DNA from: Symbiodinium natans | Lineage: Eukaryota; Sar; Dinophyceae; Suessiales; Symbiodiniaceae | Assembly (NCBI GenBank): GCA_905221605.1 | Contig: CAJNDS010001680.1 | Location: forward strand, 1 to 62,000 | Length of the DNA: 62,000 nucleotides | Direction of reading: 5' to 3' | Shown: piece after piece, positions 1 to 10,855 of the stretch | How positions within the stretch are numbered: position 1 is the stretch's first letter | How the letters are laid out: every line of letters begins with the position of its first letter | Position numbers and translations under genes: made by a program | Notes under the pieces: model-generated | Database searches by the model: none | What the model was told of the DNA's origin: nothing | What the model saw: only the letters and a program-made list of their open reading frames with translations

Positions 1-1600
1 GGCTACGAAGTTGTAGAGTAGGGGTTTAGGGTTTAGAGTTTAGGGTTTATGGTTTAGGGCTTAGGGTTTAGGCTTAGGTTTCGGGTTGCGAGTGCGAATG
101 TCCCCCAGGTCTTCCTGATGCTGTACATCTTTGCTTGCCTGGGGCCCCTTGGTTCTTGTAAGGACTAGGGGTTAGGGTTTAGGGTTTAGGGTATAGGGTT
201 TAGGGTTTAGGGTTTAGGGGTTTAGGGTTTAGGGTTTAGGGTTTAGGGTTAGGGCGGGCGCTGGGCTTGAGGGTTTCGGGATCTGGGCTCACCTGCTGGC
301 TATTGGAAAATGAATGAATTCGGCACCTTATGTTCCCCTATAGGTACCCTTTATTCCTCTTTGTGTACCCTGTGAGGGTTTGGTTTGGCATTCAGGTTTC
401 CCGAAGCCCTCAAGGCCTACACCTGAACCCCTAAATTGTTTTCGGCCTACAACAACTCCACATCCCTAAGCCCTAAAACCCCAGACCCTGAAACTCTAAA
501 CCTTCCTCGCCCTAAACCCTAAACCCTTAATCCTTAATTAACCCTTAAGCCCTATACCCTAGATCCTAAAACTCTACAACCCTGAAACTCTCGACCTTCC
601 TCGCGCCTGCCAAGGATGGAATTGATAGGGGGCGACGACGAGCTGAAGCTGAATGCTGTCGGGGCCCTAAACCCTAAACCCTAATCCCTAATCCCTAATC
701 CCTAAACCCTAAACCCTAAACCCTAAACTCGAAGCTGTCGGGGCCCTCGGGCCTTTTGGGAAGGTGACTATCTTGGGGGTTTAGGGCTTGGGAGCTTCGC
801 CACAAGCCCTAAACCCTAAACCCTGCACGGTAGGCTGCAGAGTGGTTCTAATCAGGGTTTAGGGTTTAGGGTTTAGGGTTTAGGGTTTAGGGATTAGGCG
901 TTCTCTATAGCGGCCCTAATGTCCTAAGTCCCTACCGCGTGCCAGTCAGGACACGCGTGCAGGCTGTGTTGGGCCCTATAGCATCTGCGATTGATGACAT
1001 CAATCCCTCACCTGGTATCAAGGGATGAAGGGACCCTTATAAGGGATGTGAGGGGTTATTTCGGTGTTAGTCAGGGGCTACTCAGGTATATATATATATA
1101 TATATAGGGTGATATGGGAGTAAGATTTTGCTGGTTCTTTGTTGGGAATGAGGGAATGAGGTGCCCTATATCATCCCAAAAAAGGTATAGGGTTTAGGGT
1201 TTAGGGTTTCGGGTTTAGGGTTTAGGGTCTAGGGTTTAGGGTTTATAGGGTATACGCAAGGCCCTACTTCCCTGATGCCCCTACGAATCACCAGACCCTC
1301 AAGCCCTCAACCGCAAACCATTGGCCGCTGGAGTTAGCTCATCAAGGGGCCGAGCTCCTGAGTCTTAGGGCTCAGGGTTTAGGGTTTAGGGTTTAGGGTT
1401 TAGGCTTTAGGCTTTGGGGTTTAGGGCAGCAGGCGTTCCCTACAGATAATGGTTCATCATCCTTTTCGACCTACCTTGTTGCAGGGGCCCGAAACCCTAA
1501 ACCCTGAATCCCTAAATCCCAAACTCCCAAACCCTAAACCCTAAACCCTAAACCCTAACAAATCAAGCCTGCGCCCTTTTCGGCCCTCCCTCTCCCGCCC
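1..1600. repeat. Intronic TTTAGGG/CCCTAAA mosaic, 5' part of the channel gene
   Basis: Apart from exons 109-143 and 615-657, this stretch consists of short runs of TTTAGGG (1-107, 170-255, 850-895, 1190-1240, 1375-1420) and CCCTAAA (505-530, 663-725, 805-825, 1495-1560). Both orientations occur within single introns, so folded RNA arms are possible. A (TA)n run lies at 1087-1107. At 1000-1180 there are loose copies of AAGGGATGAAGGGACCC-type sequence. Nothing else coding was recognised. Confidence 0.7.
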
Positions 1601-4344
1601 CGGGGATTGAGGCGACCTCGCTCTACGCATCGAAGCACTTCTCCAGCGTGGCCCAAGCCATCATGCATCTAAGCTGCGTTGGGTATAGGGTTTAGGGTTT
1701 AAGGTTGAGGGTTGAGGGTTGAGGGTTTAGGGTTTAGGGTTTAGGTACCTACAAGGTTTAGGGTTGGTCAGGTCTGAGGGCTGCGAGCTTCAGGGGTTCA
1801 TCTAAGGCTCTCGCACCTATGGGTTCTGTTAGATCCTAAACCCTAAACCCCAAGCCTAAACCCTAAAGCCGAATTCCTAAACCCTAAACCCCAAACCCTA
1901 AACCCTAAAGCCGAATTCCTAAACCCTAAACCCCAAACCCCAAACCCTAAAGCCGAATTCCTAAACCCCAAACCCCAAACCCTAAAGCCCAATTCCTAAG
2001 CCCTAAACTCCAAACCCTAAACCCTAGACTTCTAGGACCCAGGTTCCCTATATAAGCCCTTCTTAGCCGAACGGGGGTTTGGGGTTTAGGATTTAGGGTT
2101 TAGGGTTTAGGATTTAGGGTTTATAGGGTTTAGGGTTTAGGGTTTCGGGTTTCGGGTTTAGGGTTTAGGGTTCCGGGTTCGGGGTTTGGGGTTTAGGGTT
2201 AAGGGTTTAGGGTAAGTTGCCAACAGGCCTCGGTCGGTACGGGCCCAAAGTGGATACGGTTTCGGTTCAAGGGTTCAAAGGTTTAGGGTTTGTTTAGGGT
2301 TTAGGGTTTAGGGTTTGGGGTTTGGGTTCCGGGCTTTATGGCTTTCGGGGCTTAAGGGTTTGAGGGTTGAAGGGGGCCTTTCGGGCTTGAAAAGCCCCTG
2401 AACCCCAAACCCTAACCAAGACCTTAAGTCCCCAAAGCCTTTGCGCCCGAAACCCCCAACCCACAACCCCTAATTCACACCCTCCCAAGCCTCCCTAAAC
2501 CCTAAACCCTAAACCCCTAAACCCTAAACCCTACACCCTACACCCTATACCTTATACCCTATAAACCCTAAACCCTATAAACCCTAAACCCTATAAACCC
2601 TAAACCTTAAGCCCGACACCGCGGTGACTATGAGGACGCTCTTCCAGCAGCGCGGACCGCACGTTTTTTTGAGGGTGCCGCTGCAGGGTTTGCTTCCTGG
2701 GTTTTAGGGTTTAGGGTTTTAGGGTTTAGGGTTTAGGGTTTAGGGTTTAGGGTTTAGGGTTTAGGGTTTAGGGTTTAGGGGGTTTATATAGAGTTTGGAG
2801 TGTAGGCTTTAGGGTTTAGTCTTCCTGGGTGTTGGGTTTAGGTTTAGTATAGGCTTTAGGGCTTTAGGGTTTTGACTTCCTGGGTTTTAGGGTTTTTGGG
2901 GCTTAGAGTATAGGCTTTGGGGCAGGGTTGGGGCCAATGGCTTAACCCCTCGAACCCTGAACCCTGAACCTCTTCACTGCCTCAGGAATAAGAGAGTAGG
3001 GTTGCCGGATTTATCTAAGACATATTCAACATGCCCCTTGGGCACACCAAGAGGCATGACAAATCCTTCTTTATATTATCCTCTTATAGGTCAAGGGGTA
3101 TGATTTTGGGGTATGTTGAATTATTCCTAGAGTTTAGGGCTCTTGGCTTTGTGATTTGAGGCTGAGTGGCCCCTAGGGTTATGGATTCTAGGGTCTAAAG
3201 CCCCACAACAGTATCTTCCTGCTTTCAAGGCCTTACATCCCTCAAGCCTACACCCTGCACCGGGTTTAGGCTCAGGGCTTAGGGTTCAGCATCGCAAGTC
3301 CAGAGCATTCACCGGTAGAGTCTTTTTTTATATCATGTGACGGACGAGTAACCTTGCGCGCTCTTGATTTGACCTTGCCCGCTGGCGAAATATGACCTTG
3401 CCCACGAAGTCACTGCCCTAAACCACAGACCCTGCCCTAAACTCTATACCCTAAACCCTAAACGCTAAACCCTAACCCTAAACCCTAAACCCTAAACCCT
3501 AAACCCTAAACCCTAAACCCTAAACCCTAAACCCTAAACCCTAAACCCTAAACCCTACAGCTGCTAGAGCAGTTTAGGCCCCCAAAAGGCCCCGAAGTGG
3601 TAGGATTTGCTTTTTTCTGTAGGGCTTTAAGGCTTCAGGGCTTAGGGCTTTAGTTGGGATGTTCCCCCTTATACTTACAGTCCTTAATCGGGATTCTAGT
3701 GCACCCTACATGAAAATCCCAATTAAGGACTGTTGGTATACCCAAGGCTTCCGGCTCAAGGGTTCAGGGCTTGAGGGTCTGCGGTTTAGGGTTCGGGGTT
3801 TTCTGCATGAGGGTTCTCGAGGGTGTTCGGGCACTAGGTTGCTCCAAATCAAAACCTTAAACCCCAAAATCCTGAAACCCAAAGCCTCTAGCACGGGGAC
3901 TGATATTTTGGTCCAAAGTTTGAACGCAGCCCTCGATGGCTTCTGGCTTCGGGCCCGCCCTAAACCCTATACACCCTAACCCTACACCCCAAACCCTACA
4001 CCCGAAACCCGTAAAACCTAACCCTAAACCCTAATCCCTATACCCTAACCCTAAACCGTAATCCCTATATATCAGGCCCAGAAAACCCCGGACCCGAGTA
4101 GGGTTTGTAGGATTTGGACCTGATGTGGCTGGCTGAGCAGGTTCAGAATTTCGAGGACGCATGCGGCTTGAGGCTGATTTAGGGTTTCGGGGTTTAGGGG
4201 TTTTAGGGGTTTTAGGGTTTAGGGTTTAGGATTTAGGGTTTAGGGTTTAGGGCTTTAGGGTTTAGGGTTCAGGGTTTAGGGTTTAGGGTCGAGCCTTGGG
4301 TCCACTTCAGGTTTGTGACCCTGGACTCCACTCCAGCAATCTAC
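109..4344 (+). CDS. Channel exons for S5, pore helix and selectivity region (sub-feature)
   Basis: Exon 109-143 follows CCCCCAG and reads VFLMLYIFACLG; its donor is GC at 144. Exon 615-657 continues MELIGGDDELKLNA, the acidic turret expected after S5. Exon 1612-1682 gives ATSLYASKHFSSVAQAIMHL then SCVG, the pore-helix pattern (F-S-S-V-x-x-A-hydrophobic). Exon 2612-2646 gives PDTAVTMRTLFQ with a GC donor. Exon 4311-4344 gives FVTLDSTPAIY after TTCAG, with a GT donor. Together they resemble the protist channel pattern TL-F-Q-x-V-T-L-D-S-x-A-x-I-Y. The introns (472-1664 nt) hold TTTAGGG tracts and foldback elements. Confidence 0.65.
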
Positions 4345-4744
4345 GTGCCTGGGCTGCACCTGGGAAATGGGGGCCACATCACTCTGTCTTACTAGCTGAG
4401 CAGGTAACCTGAAACCCTTTAGCATTTTGGGTTTTCTATAGTCCTACCATAATTGGAAGGTTAACCTGTTTTGGCCCAGATTACTCAGCAACCAAGATGT
4501 TTGGTTTTTGTTCTACCCCGTTTATACCCCAACAAAAACTATCATACGTTAAAGGATCCCCGAAATGGGGTACCCCGCTATGTTCGGAAACTAAACCCTA
4601 AACCCTAATGGGGCCACACCACGATGTGGGGTTCTTGTTTTTCTTGGCAGCCGCCCGTCCACCCACCATCCGTCCGTTCGTTGGTCCGCTCCCCGCGCCC
4701 CGCCGAACGCCCGCCGACAATAGTAATTACTAGTAGTTACATGT

Positions 4745-4782
<38 letters not shown>

Positions 4783-7700
4783 TAGGGTTTAGGGTTTAGG
4801 GTTTAGGGTTTAGGGTCTCTGAAAACCTCGCTGTGGCCGAGGTGGCCTGTTTGTTGTTTATGGTTGCGGTCAAGACCCTCTGAAAACCTCGCTGTTTTTC
4901 CGAGGCTCCTGTTGTTCTACGGGGCTCAACACCCTCTCAAACCCTCGCTGTGGCCGAGGTTTCGGCTCCTTTTAGGGGGTCGCGAGGGGATGAAGCTTAT
5001 ACAAGATTAGTTGGGTTCCTCCAACCCTGTGACAGTCTCCAATATCATGTGACAGTTATAGTATCATAGCCTTATCGAATCTAAGGGGCTGGCAGGCGAA
5101 AGGCAAAGCGCGTTTCCTTACCCCTCCACCCCTGCGAGCAGGACCCAGTCCCACCCCAAACCGTCTTGACAGGAACTAGGCAGTGTTGGGGTGCGGTAGT
5201 AGACATGTTTTTGGGCGCGGATTAAGCTAAACCAAACCCATTTTTGAACCTAAGCCCCTAAACCCCAAAACCCCTAAAACCCCTAAGCCCCTAAACCCTA
5301 AACCCGATGAGTCCGTTGACAAGGTGCCCCTGGTCAACGCCAAGCCAGTCTTGGGAGCCTACTTCCTTGTCCTTCTCCTGGCGGTGGGTGCTTTGTCGCA
5401 AACCCTAAACCCTAAACCCGAAACCCTAAACCCTGAGGGTGGTTTAGGGGCTTAGGATGTAGGGTTTAGGGGGTGAGGGTTTAGGGTTTCCGGGGCTTAG
5501 GGTTTGGGGTTTTCAGGGCTTAGGGTTTAGGGGTTTAGGGGTTTAGGGTCTTAGGGTGGAGGGGCTCTGGCTTCGTTACTTTTGGGGCTTACGGGGTTTA
5601 GGGCTTTGGGGGGCATCTTCCGGGGTTTACTAGGTTGAGGCCTCCTGGGTTTTGGGGGGGTTGGGGTTTAGGGAGTTTAGGGTTTTTAAGGTTTAGGGTT
5701 TAGGGGTCTTTTCATGTTCAGGTTTTCAAGGTTTCAGGGTTTTTTGGGTCGAGGGTTTCAGGCTCAAGGCTGCTTTGTGGGCTTGGACACGGTGAGACCT
5801 ACACCTCAAGGCAGTTGGGGAGCTTTTGGCTTCCTTTTCATCTGAGCTTTGCGGCCCTGAGAACCCCCGTGAAGCCCTGTAGACCCTAATCCCAAATACC
5901 CTGTAGACCCTGAACCCTGAACCCTAACCGCCATAGACCCCACACCCAGCCTCCCCCAAAACCCCCCAAACCCCTCACGACCCTAAACCCTAAACCCTAA
6001 ACCCTAAACCCCCCAGGCATCATCTTCATGAACTTGGTGACCGCCTCCATCGTGGAGGCCTCCCTTCAGAGCTCCGAGCTCGACCGGAAGGAGAAGAAGG
6101 CCAGACCACCACGCGCAGGGTGGGGGTGTGGGGGGGGGGGGGGGGGGGGGGTAGGGCTTAGGGTGTAGGGTGTAGGGTAACCTAAACCCCTAAACCCCAA
6201 AACCCTTATTATTTCCAGAGCAACTACATTTCTAGGGTAACCCTCAACCCGAAACCCCAGATTAACCCTAAACCCAAACCCTAAAACGGAGGTAGGGGAG
6301 CATATTCATGGACCTTGTAACTTCCGTTGGAAGCCCCCAGCCTTTGCAACCAAACCCTACAACCCTTGAAGGGTTTAGGGTTTAGGGTTTAGGGTTTAGG
6401 GCCCTTGCGTCATCTGTGGTATCATGGGCCCTTTGCGTGTATTCTTAAGGGCCTATATAAGCGGCTCCCCATTCAAGGGCCCATATGAAGGGACCATGCA
6501 ACTACCCTAAGAGTGCTCCAGGGCTGCTGGGGTCGAGGGCCGCAGCCGCATGAACCCTGAGCCTTAGAAGCCCTCTGAGCTCATCTCACGATTTAGGGTT
6601 TAGGGTTTAGGGTTTCGGGTTTAGGGTTTGGGGTAAGTTTAGGGTGTAGTGGTAGGGTTTAAACCCCATCCCCTAAACCCGTTTCCTAAACCCGAGACCC
6701 CTGATGACAGCACTCAACCAACCCTAAACCCTGAACCCTAAACCCAAAACCCTAAACCCTAAACCCTAAATCCTAAACCTCAAACCCTAAACCCCAACCC
6801 TAAACCCTAAACCCTAAACCCTAAACCCTAAACCTAAACCAGAGACCCCTGATTACAGCACTAAACCAACCCTAAGCCCTAAACCCTGAACCTTAAACCC
6901 TAACCCTAAACCCTAAACCCTATACCCCAGGACCGACTCAAAGCGGAGATGATCAAGTCTATCCCGGAGCCTCGGCTCTCTGCAGGTTTTGTTTTCTTGA
7001 GGGTTTAGGGTTTAGGGTTTAGGGTACACCCTAAACCCTACAGAACCCAGAGCTGCGCTACACAAGTGGGAGCCTAGCTGGTGGAAACTCCCCTGCAATG
7101 AAGTCGGAGCACCCAGGGTTCAGAGTGGAGGGCTGAACGTGACTGAGGGCTTTGGGGTTTCGGGTTTTTTGGGTTTGGGGTTTGGGTTGTGGAGGTTTTT
7201 GTGTTTGGGGTTAGGGGTTTGGGGGTTTTGGGGTTTCGGTTTTTTTGGGGGGTTTGGGGTTTGGGATTTTTGTGTTAGGGGTTAGGGATTTAGGGGTTTT
7301 GGGTTTATATAAGGTTTTGGGGGTTTAGGGGTTTTGGGGGCTTTGGGGTTGGGATTTTTGGAATTGAGGTTTTTTGTTTGGGGGGGGGGAGGGAGGGAAG
7401 GGAAGGGAAGGGGGAGGTGCTTGCTACGCGCAACATGGAAAGTTGACCTTTTTTCTTGCGGTAAGGCAAATCACTGCAGGGAAGCTTTTTAGGAAGTCGA
7501 CCGAAACTGCGTTTCCCTCGGGCAGAATTGTCCACAATTCCACGCATGCGTGTCGTAAGCCATGTTGGCTACACGATGTGATATAGGTTCAGAGAAATGT
7601 TTGCCTCTTCTTCGTAAGTTTTGGTAGGCTTGACTCCATGCTTTGCTTGCGTTTCACTCGGGCGGAGGTGCTTCAGCAACCATGTTGGATGATGTTTTCA

Positions 7701-9838
7701 GGCATGTTGAGCCCCAGCGTTCCTTGGGGATTTCAATACTTGCGTACTGATTTTCGCTGCTTTTCGTAGCTGTAAAATCCATTGGTTCATTGGGGGGAAA
7801 GGATCCCGCGGTCGACTCCGTCAACTTCCTGAACCCTCTGCGGTCATTGAGGTTTCACGTCTCCCCCAATACAAGGGTCGACTTTCCCGAGCCCCTGTAG
7901 TTTCTGGTCTAGCAGGGAGTGATGCAGGTACTAGGTACAGTAGGGTTTCTTCCACTGTCGAGTTCCATGTACGGGGTGACATAGGGTGCCGAATTCCCTA
8001 AGTTCATCCAGGACCCAGAGTTTCTTGGTTTTTAAGGTTTAGGTTCTCCTATAGTTCCTATAAGCCCCTTCAGATCCAAAAAGGGTGCCCTTTTGATTCC
8101 TGGGTTACGCTTGGGCCTCGTAAATTCGTAAACTTAAACCTTAAACCAAGAACCGTCCCTAAACCCTAAACCCGAAACCCGAAACCCTAAACCCTAAACC
8201 CTAAACCCTAAACCCTAAACCCTAAACAGAAGCGATCCTGGCCCCACGAAGGTCTTAATGAAGCTCTTTCATGAACTCGACGCTGACAAGAGTGGAAAGG
8301 CCGCGTGTGCATGTGGTTTAGGGTTTTAGGGTCCTGGGGTTTAGGGTTTTGGGTTTTGGGTTTGGGGTGTTGGGTTTAGGGTTTAGGGTTTAGGGTTTAG
8401 GGTTTAGGGTTTAGGGTTTAGGGTTTAGGGTTTAGGGTTTAGACGTTTCGTGGCAAAGCCCCATCTTATTTGCATGGCATACCTATAGTGCCCATTCCAG
8501 GCCACCCGGAAACAATTTCAGTTAATTTGCTCTAAAAGCTTTAACAACAAAGCCCCATGTCAACCCACGAACTTGATTTGATTCCCAATACCAAGGGTCC
8601 ACGGCCATTTGAACATACTTAATAATCCATCATAAAGAAATATAGTTACCGACCTTACGGACACTCCCACGTACAAGTCGCAGGGCTTCAGGCATCGACA
8701 GCATCGGTCGCTCAGATACACAAACAGACTGTATGCATTGGGGATTGGGGGCACAGATTGCGAGGGGGGTGGGGGGGAGGCAGGGGAGATCTAAAAACCC
8801 TAAGCCCCAATGAGACACCAGCGCAAACAACTGCCAAGGACATTGTTTAGGGTCGAGGGTTTAGGGTTTGGGGTTCCCTAAACCCCAAACCCCAAACCCT
8901 CAACCCTAAACTTCAGGGCTGAGGACAACTGCTGGATCTTTTGAAGGTCCTGGGCACTCGGGGAGGTTCATGGCTAGCTTATTTTGTGTAGCGTTGAGAA
9001 GAACCCGTGAACCTTCAAGTAGGGACCCAGACACTGCAATGTCCCCTAATTTAGGGTTTAGGGTTTAGGAGTACTCCATAAATCACAGCATGATCCCTGC
9101 TGCATCTTGGGGTTTGCGAAATTCTATATCTCAGGCAGATCCTATGTATGAGTTTTGGGGGTCTCCATTCGGGCTCCCTTAGTATTGTAAGTTCCATTTA
9201 AGGGTTTTTTCCCGAATGGAGCGATATTGGAGTCTCTGGGCAGCGAGTCCTGGCAGATCTCCTTGGACGAAGTTGAGCATTTCGACATCAACGTCCTTCC
9301 CCCGCCGCATGACTTGAAGTTTACAAGGGGCTGTCCCCAATTCACCCTATATAGCCTACGGTTGAAGGTAGCTGCTCGTTTTTTTGTTTTTTTTTGGGGG
9401 GGAGGGGTTGTAATGCCCACTACATGAGCGGAGATTTTGTTGTGGTTGGGGGGCTGGGGCTACGGGACTGTCTCCACATATCGGGATAAAACGGGGAGGG
9501 GGGGGGGAGTCGACCGGACATCGCAAAACCGAACTTTGTCCCCTCGGCCCTGCGTGTGGGAGAGGATTTGGGTTTTCCGTTTTTTTTCGATGGCTTTGAA
9601 ACCGAGTTTGAGCTCAAATTCACGATTCCCAGCTTCAGGGTAAGGGTTTCGGCTCTAGGGAATTGGGTTTAAGGTGTATAGCATGTAGGCGTCAGGGTTT
9701 AGGCAGGGCTTTTCGGGGGCAAAGGGAAATTTTACGCCCAACAAGACCTGACCCGGCCGCGCTGACCCAGAATTCTCCGCGACAACATCTCGGTGGACAA
9801 CATGGCGGACTTGTTTGGCGTGCTCGATGTAGATGGAG
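109..9838 (+). CDS. Voltage-gated cation channel, 3' part: S5-pore-S6 and EF-hand pair (5' partial, spliced)
   Basis: Eleven short exons join, mostly in phase, into about 203 residues of a Nav/Cav-type four-domain or single-domain channel: 109-143, 615-657, 1612-1682, 2612-2646, 4311-4344, 5324-5387, 6017-6114, 6931-6981, 8252-8299, 9257-9318, 9771-9838. Order of features: S5 (VFLMLYIFACLG), pore helix (HFSSVAQAIMHL), filter region (TLFQFVTLDS), S6 (LVLLLAVGIIFMNLVTASIV), basic linker (DRKEKKAR), then two EF-hand stretches. The family conducts Ca2+ or Na+ across a membrane; the EF-hands suggest Ca2+ feedback. The start lies before the window, and the exon completing the second EF loop after 9838 was not found. 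Donors are GT or GC. The join 1682/2612 needs a 1-nt slip or a missed exon. Family assignment is strong; ion selectivity and exact joins are not determined. Confidence 0.72.
1828..2028. repeat. Higher-order telomere-like repeat with GCCGAATTCCTAAACC linker
   Basis: CCCTAAA and CCCCAAA units are punctuated by the linker AAAGCCGAATTCCTAAACC, seen near 1865, 1910 and 1953, with a variant CCCAATTCC near 1988. The spacing of about 35-50 bp makes this a secondary tandem repeat built out of the heptamer, inside a channel intron. Confidence 0.6.
2700..2782. repeat. TTTAGGG tract in a channel intron
   Basis: Roughly ten near-perfect TTTAGGG units with occasional TTTTAGGG. It lies in the long intron between 2646 and 4311. 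Confidence 0.7.
3002..3140. mobile_element. Foldback element of the TATTCAACATGCCCCTTGG family, copy 1
   Basis: The arms are imperfect inverted repeats: AGACATATTCAACATGCCCC near 3017 and GGGGTATGTTGAATTATTCC near 3109. A related copy lies at 32450-32546. No coding capacity. It sits inside a channel intron, as an introner-type insertion would. Confidence 0.5.
3465..3557. repeat. CCCTAAA tract
   Basis: About thirteen consecutive CCCTAAA units, the reverse complement of TTTAGGG, inside a channel intron. Confidence 0.8.
3654..3744. mobile_element. M1 palindromic element (TTGGGATGTTCCCCCTTATA family), right end degraded
   Basis: The left arm TTGGGATGTTCCCCCTTATA is followed by ACAGTCCTTAAT. The right arm AATTAAGGACTGTTGGTATA pairs with it, but the terminal GGGGGAACATCCCAA is lost. 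It lies in a channel intron. Nine other full or half copies occur in the window. Confidence 0.7.
4736..4815. repeat. (CA)n/(TA)n microsatellite joined to a TTTAGGG tract
   Basis: ACACACACACACA passes into (TA)n at 4758-4780 and directly into TTTAGGG units. Just downstream, three loose copies of AAAACCTCGCTGTGGCCGAGG occur (about 4822, 4882, 4940). Confidence 0.6.
5324..6114 (+). CDS. Channel exons for the S6 helix and its cytoplasmic end (sub-feature)
   Basis: Exon 5324-5387 (after GACAAG) reads VPLVNAKPVLGAYFLVLLLA then VG. Exon 6017-6114 (after CCCCAG) continues IIFMNLVTASIVEASLQSSE then LDRKEKKAR. The phrase IIFMNLVTAxIVExSL is the hallmark of the S6 gate of Nav/Cav-like channels, so these two exons make the family call firm. 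The first junction is a clean GT-AG intron (donor 5388) whose frame closes exactly as VG-II. The second exon probably ends with a GC donor at 6115, although a GT donor at 6120 is also possible. Confidence 0.78.
6128..6151. repeat. Poly-G run at an exon edge
   Basis: A run of about 22 G interrupted once, starting 10-14 nt after the S6 exon. Homopolymer runs like this recur at 27195, 36170, 39570 and 44245. Exact length may be affected by sequencing error. Confidence 0.5.
6720..6842. repeat. CCCTAAA tract before channel exon 6931
   Basis: CCCTAAA units with variants (CCCTGAA, CCCAAAA, TCCTAAA). The acceptor of exon 6931 is TATACCCCAG, so the tract runs nearly to the splice site. Confidence 0.65.
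6931..9838 (+). CDS. Channel exons for the EF-hand regulatory tail (sub-feature)
   Basis: Exons 6931-6981 (DRLKAEMIKSIPEPRLS), 8252-8299 (VLMKLFHELDADKSGK), 9257-9318 (ISLDEVEHFDINVLPPPHDL) and 9771-9838 (KILRDNISVDNMADLFGVLD then VDGG) join in phase. The loop D-A-D-K-S-G-K-I-S-L-D-E is a canonical 12-residue EF-hand with Asp1, Asp3, Ser5, Ile8 and Glu12; it is split by an intron after residue 7. The last exon ends inside a second loop, D-V-D-G-G. Calcium-binding tails of this kind follow S6 in many protist channels. Donors here are GC (6982, 8300), GT (9319) and probably GC (9839). The next exon is not recognised. Confidence 0.75.
7130..8220. other. Intron of the channel gene, G-rich then unique sequence
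   Basis: 7140-7400 is a GGGTTTTGGGG-like degenerate G/T stretch. 7400-8150 is mostly unique and holds two imperfect copies of a block with GCGTTTC-C/A-CTCGGGCRGA followed by CCATGTTGG (about 7509-7565 and 7647-7690). 8155-8226 is CCCTAAA. No convincing exon was found; a short open stretch at 7067-7130 (NPELRYTSGSLAGG) was seen but does not fit the channel. Confidence 0.45.
8365..8443. repeat. TTTAGGG tract
   Basis: About eleven perfect TTTAGGG units directly after a GGGTTTTGG-like stretch, in the intron following the first EF-hand exon. Confidence 0.8.
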
Positions 9839-9885
9839 GCTCTTCGCACACGCCCTAAAGCCAGGATGCCCTAAAGCCTATAGTA

Positions 9886-9994
9886 GGTTGCCCAGTAGTA
9901 CCCTTATTCCCTTTTTGGTAGGTTTCGGTTCCCTTATAAACCCCTTTAAGCAAAAGAGGGCACCCTTTTTCATCCTAGCTTACTGGGCAGCCTA
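9886..9994. mobile_element. M4 foldback element (GCCCAGTAGTACCC family), copy 1
   Basis: Ends are GTTGCCCAGTAGTACCC and TACTGGGCAGCC, with CCCTTTTTGG and CCCTTATAAACCCCTTTAAG inside. It lies 48 nt after the last recognised channel exon. The same family forms whole introns at 46155-46325 and 47438-47571. Confidence 0.65.
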
Positions 9995-9996
9995 GC

Positions 9997-10853
9997 CTAA
10001 AACCCTAAACCTCAAGCCCTAAACCCTACGCCCAGCCCATCTTTGGCCTGCGAACAAAGAGAGCCCTCAGCCGCCCGAGTAGCCTCGTGTGTGTTGGGGT
10101 ATGGTCGAGATGATGAGATGGATAAGTTTGGGCTTCAACCACCCCGGTTGGAAACCCGGAGATAGCTTTGGCTTTAGGGTTGAGAGTTTCGGGTTTAACT
10201 CGCGCTTTTGCCTGTGAGCTGGGTCTTAATTCGGGCCAATGTTGTCGTGCCCGTGCCTCGAGCTTCCAGCCTGGATCAAATTCCTTGAGCTCTACACCTA
10301 ACCTAAACTAAAATTCTTAAACCCTGAACTCGCGAAAATCCTAAACCCTAAACCTCCTTATCTTGCCCTTTTCAGGAAAATGTTTTTTTCGGGGGTTCAA
10401 GCTTCCCGAAACTGGAAGCTTCAAAACTCCGGCCACAACATTTGTTGTCAGCCTTCATTCCTTTCAGACCTTTCTTTGGGTTCCCTGCCCTTCTTTATCC
10501 AGGTTTAGCGTTTAGGGTTTAGGGGTTACTAGGTTTAGGGTCTCCCTGAACATTGAAAGCCGTCCAGCAGCACATCTCAGAACGGCCCCCCTAAGAACCC
10601 CAAAGCCGAAGAGCCCTAAACTCCTAACCGTAAACCCTAAATACTAAAAAATAAACCCATAAACCCTAAACCCTAAACCCTAAACCCTAAACCCTAAACC
10701 CTAAACCCTAACTAAACCCTGAACCCTGAACCCTAAACCCTAAACCCTAGACTCCGTAAACCCGAAGAAGCCTACGAACCTACGAGCCCAAGTATATTCG
10801 GGGTTTGGGGGCTTTCAAAAACAAACCCAGCTTCGATGCTTCACAGGGTTTCC
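9997..10853. other. Unassigned stretch after the channel exons
   Basis: Contains CCCTAAA tracts (10655-10750) and unique sequence. An open stretch on the minus strand at about 10206-10286 (VELKEFDPGWKLEARARQHW) ends at a GC-type donor and could be an exon of another gene; the plus strand is open there too. No exon completing the second EF-hand was identified. Confidence 0.3.
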
Positions 10854-10855
10854 GG

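Noticed and set aside
3659-3979. MFPLILTVLNRD-type peptides at several places (3659, 25159, 26821, 58300)
   Set aside because: This peptide is just the translation of the M1 element arm, which is repeated by the element and not by a protein family.
7548-7573. Possible relict spliced leader (CGTAAGCCATGTTGGCT)
   Set aside because: It resembles the conserved dinoflagellate leader but has an insertion and mismatches, and no coding frame follows. A paired imperfect copy near 7680 suggests a local repeat.
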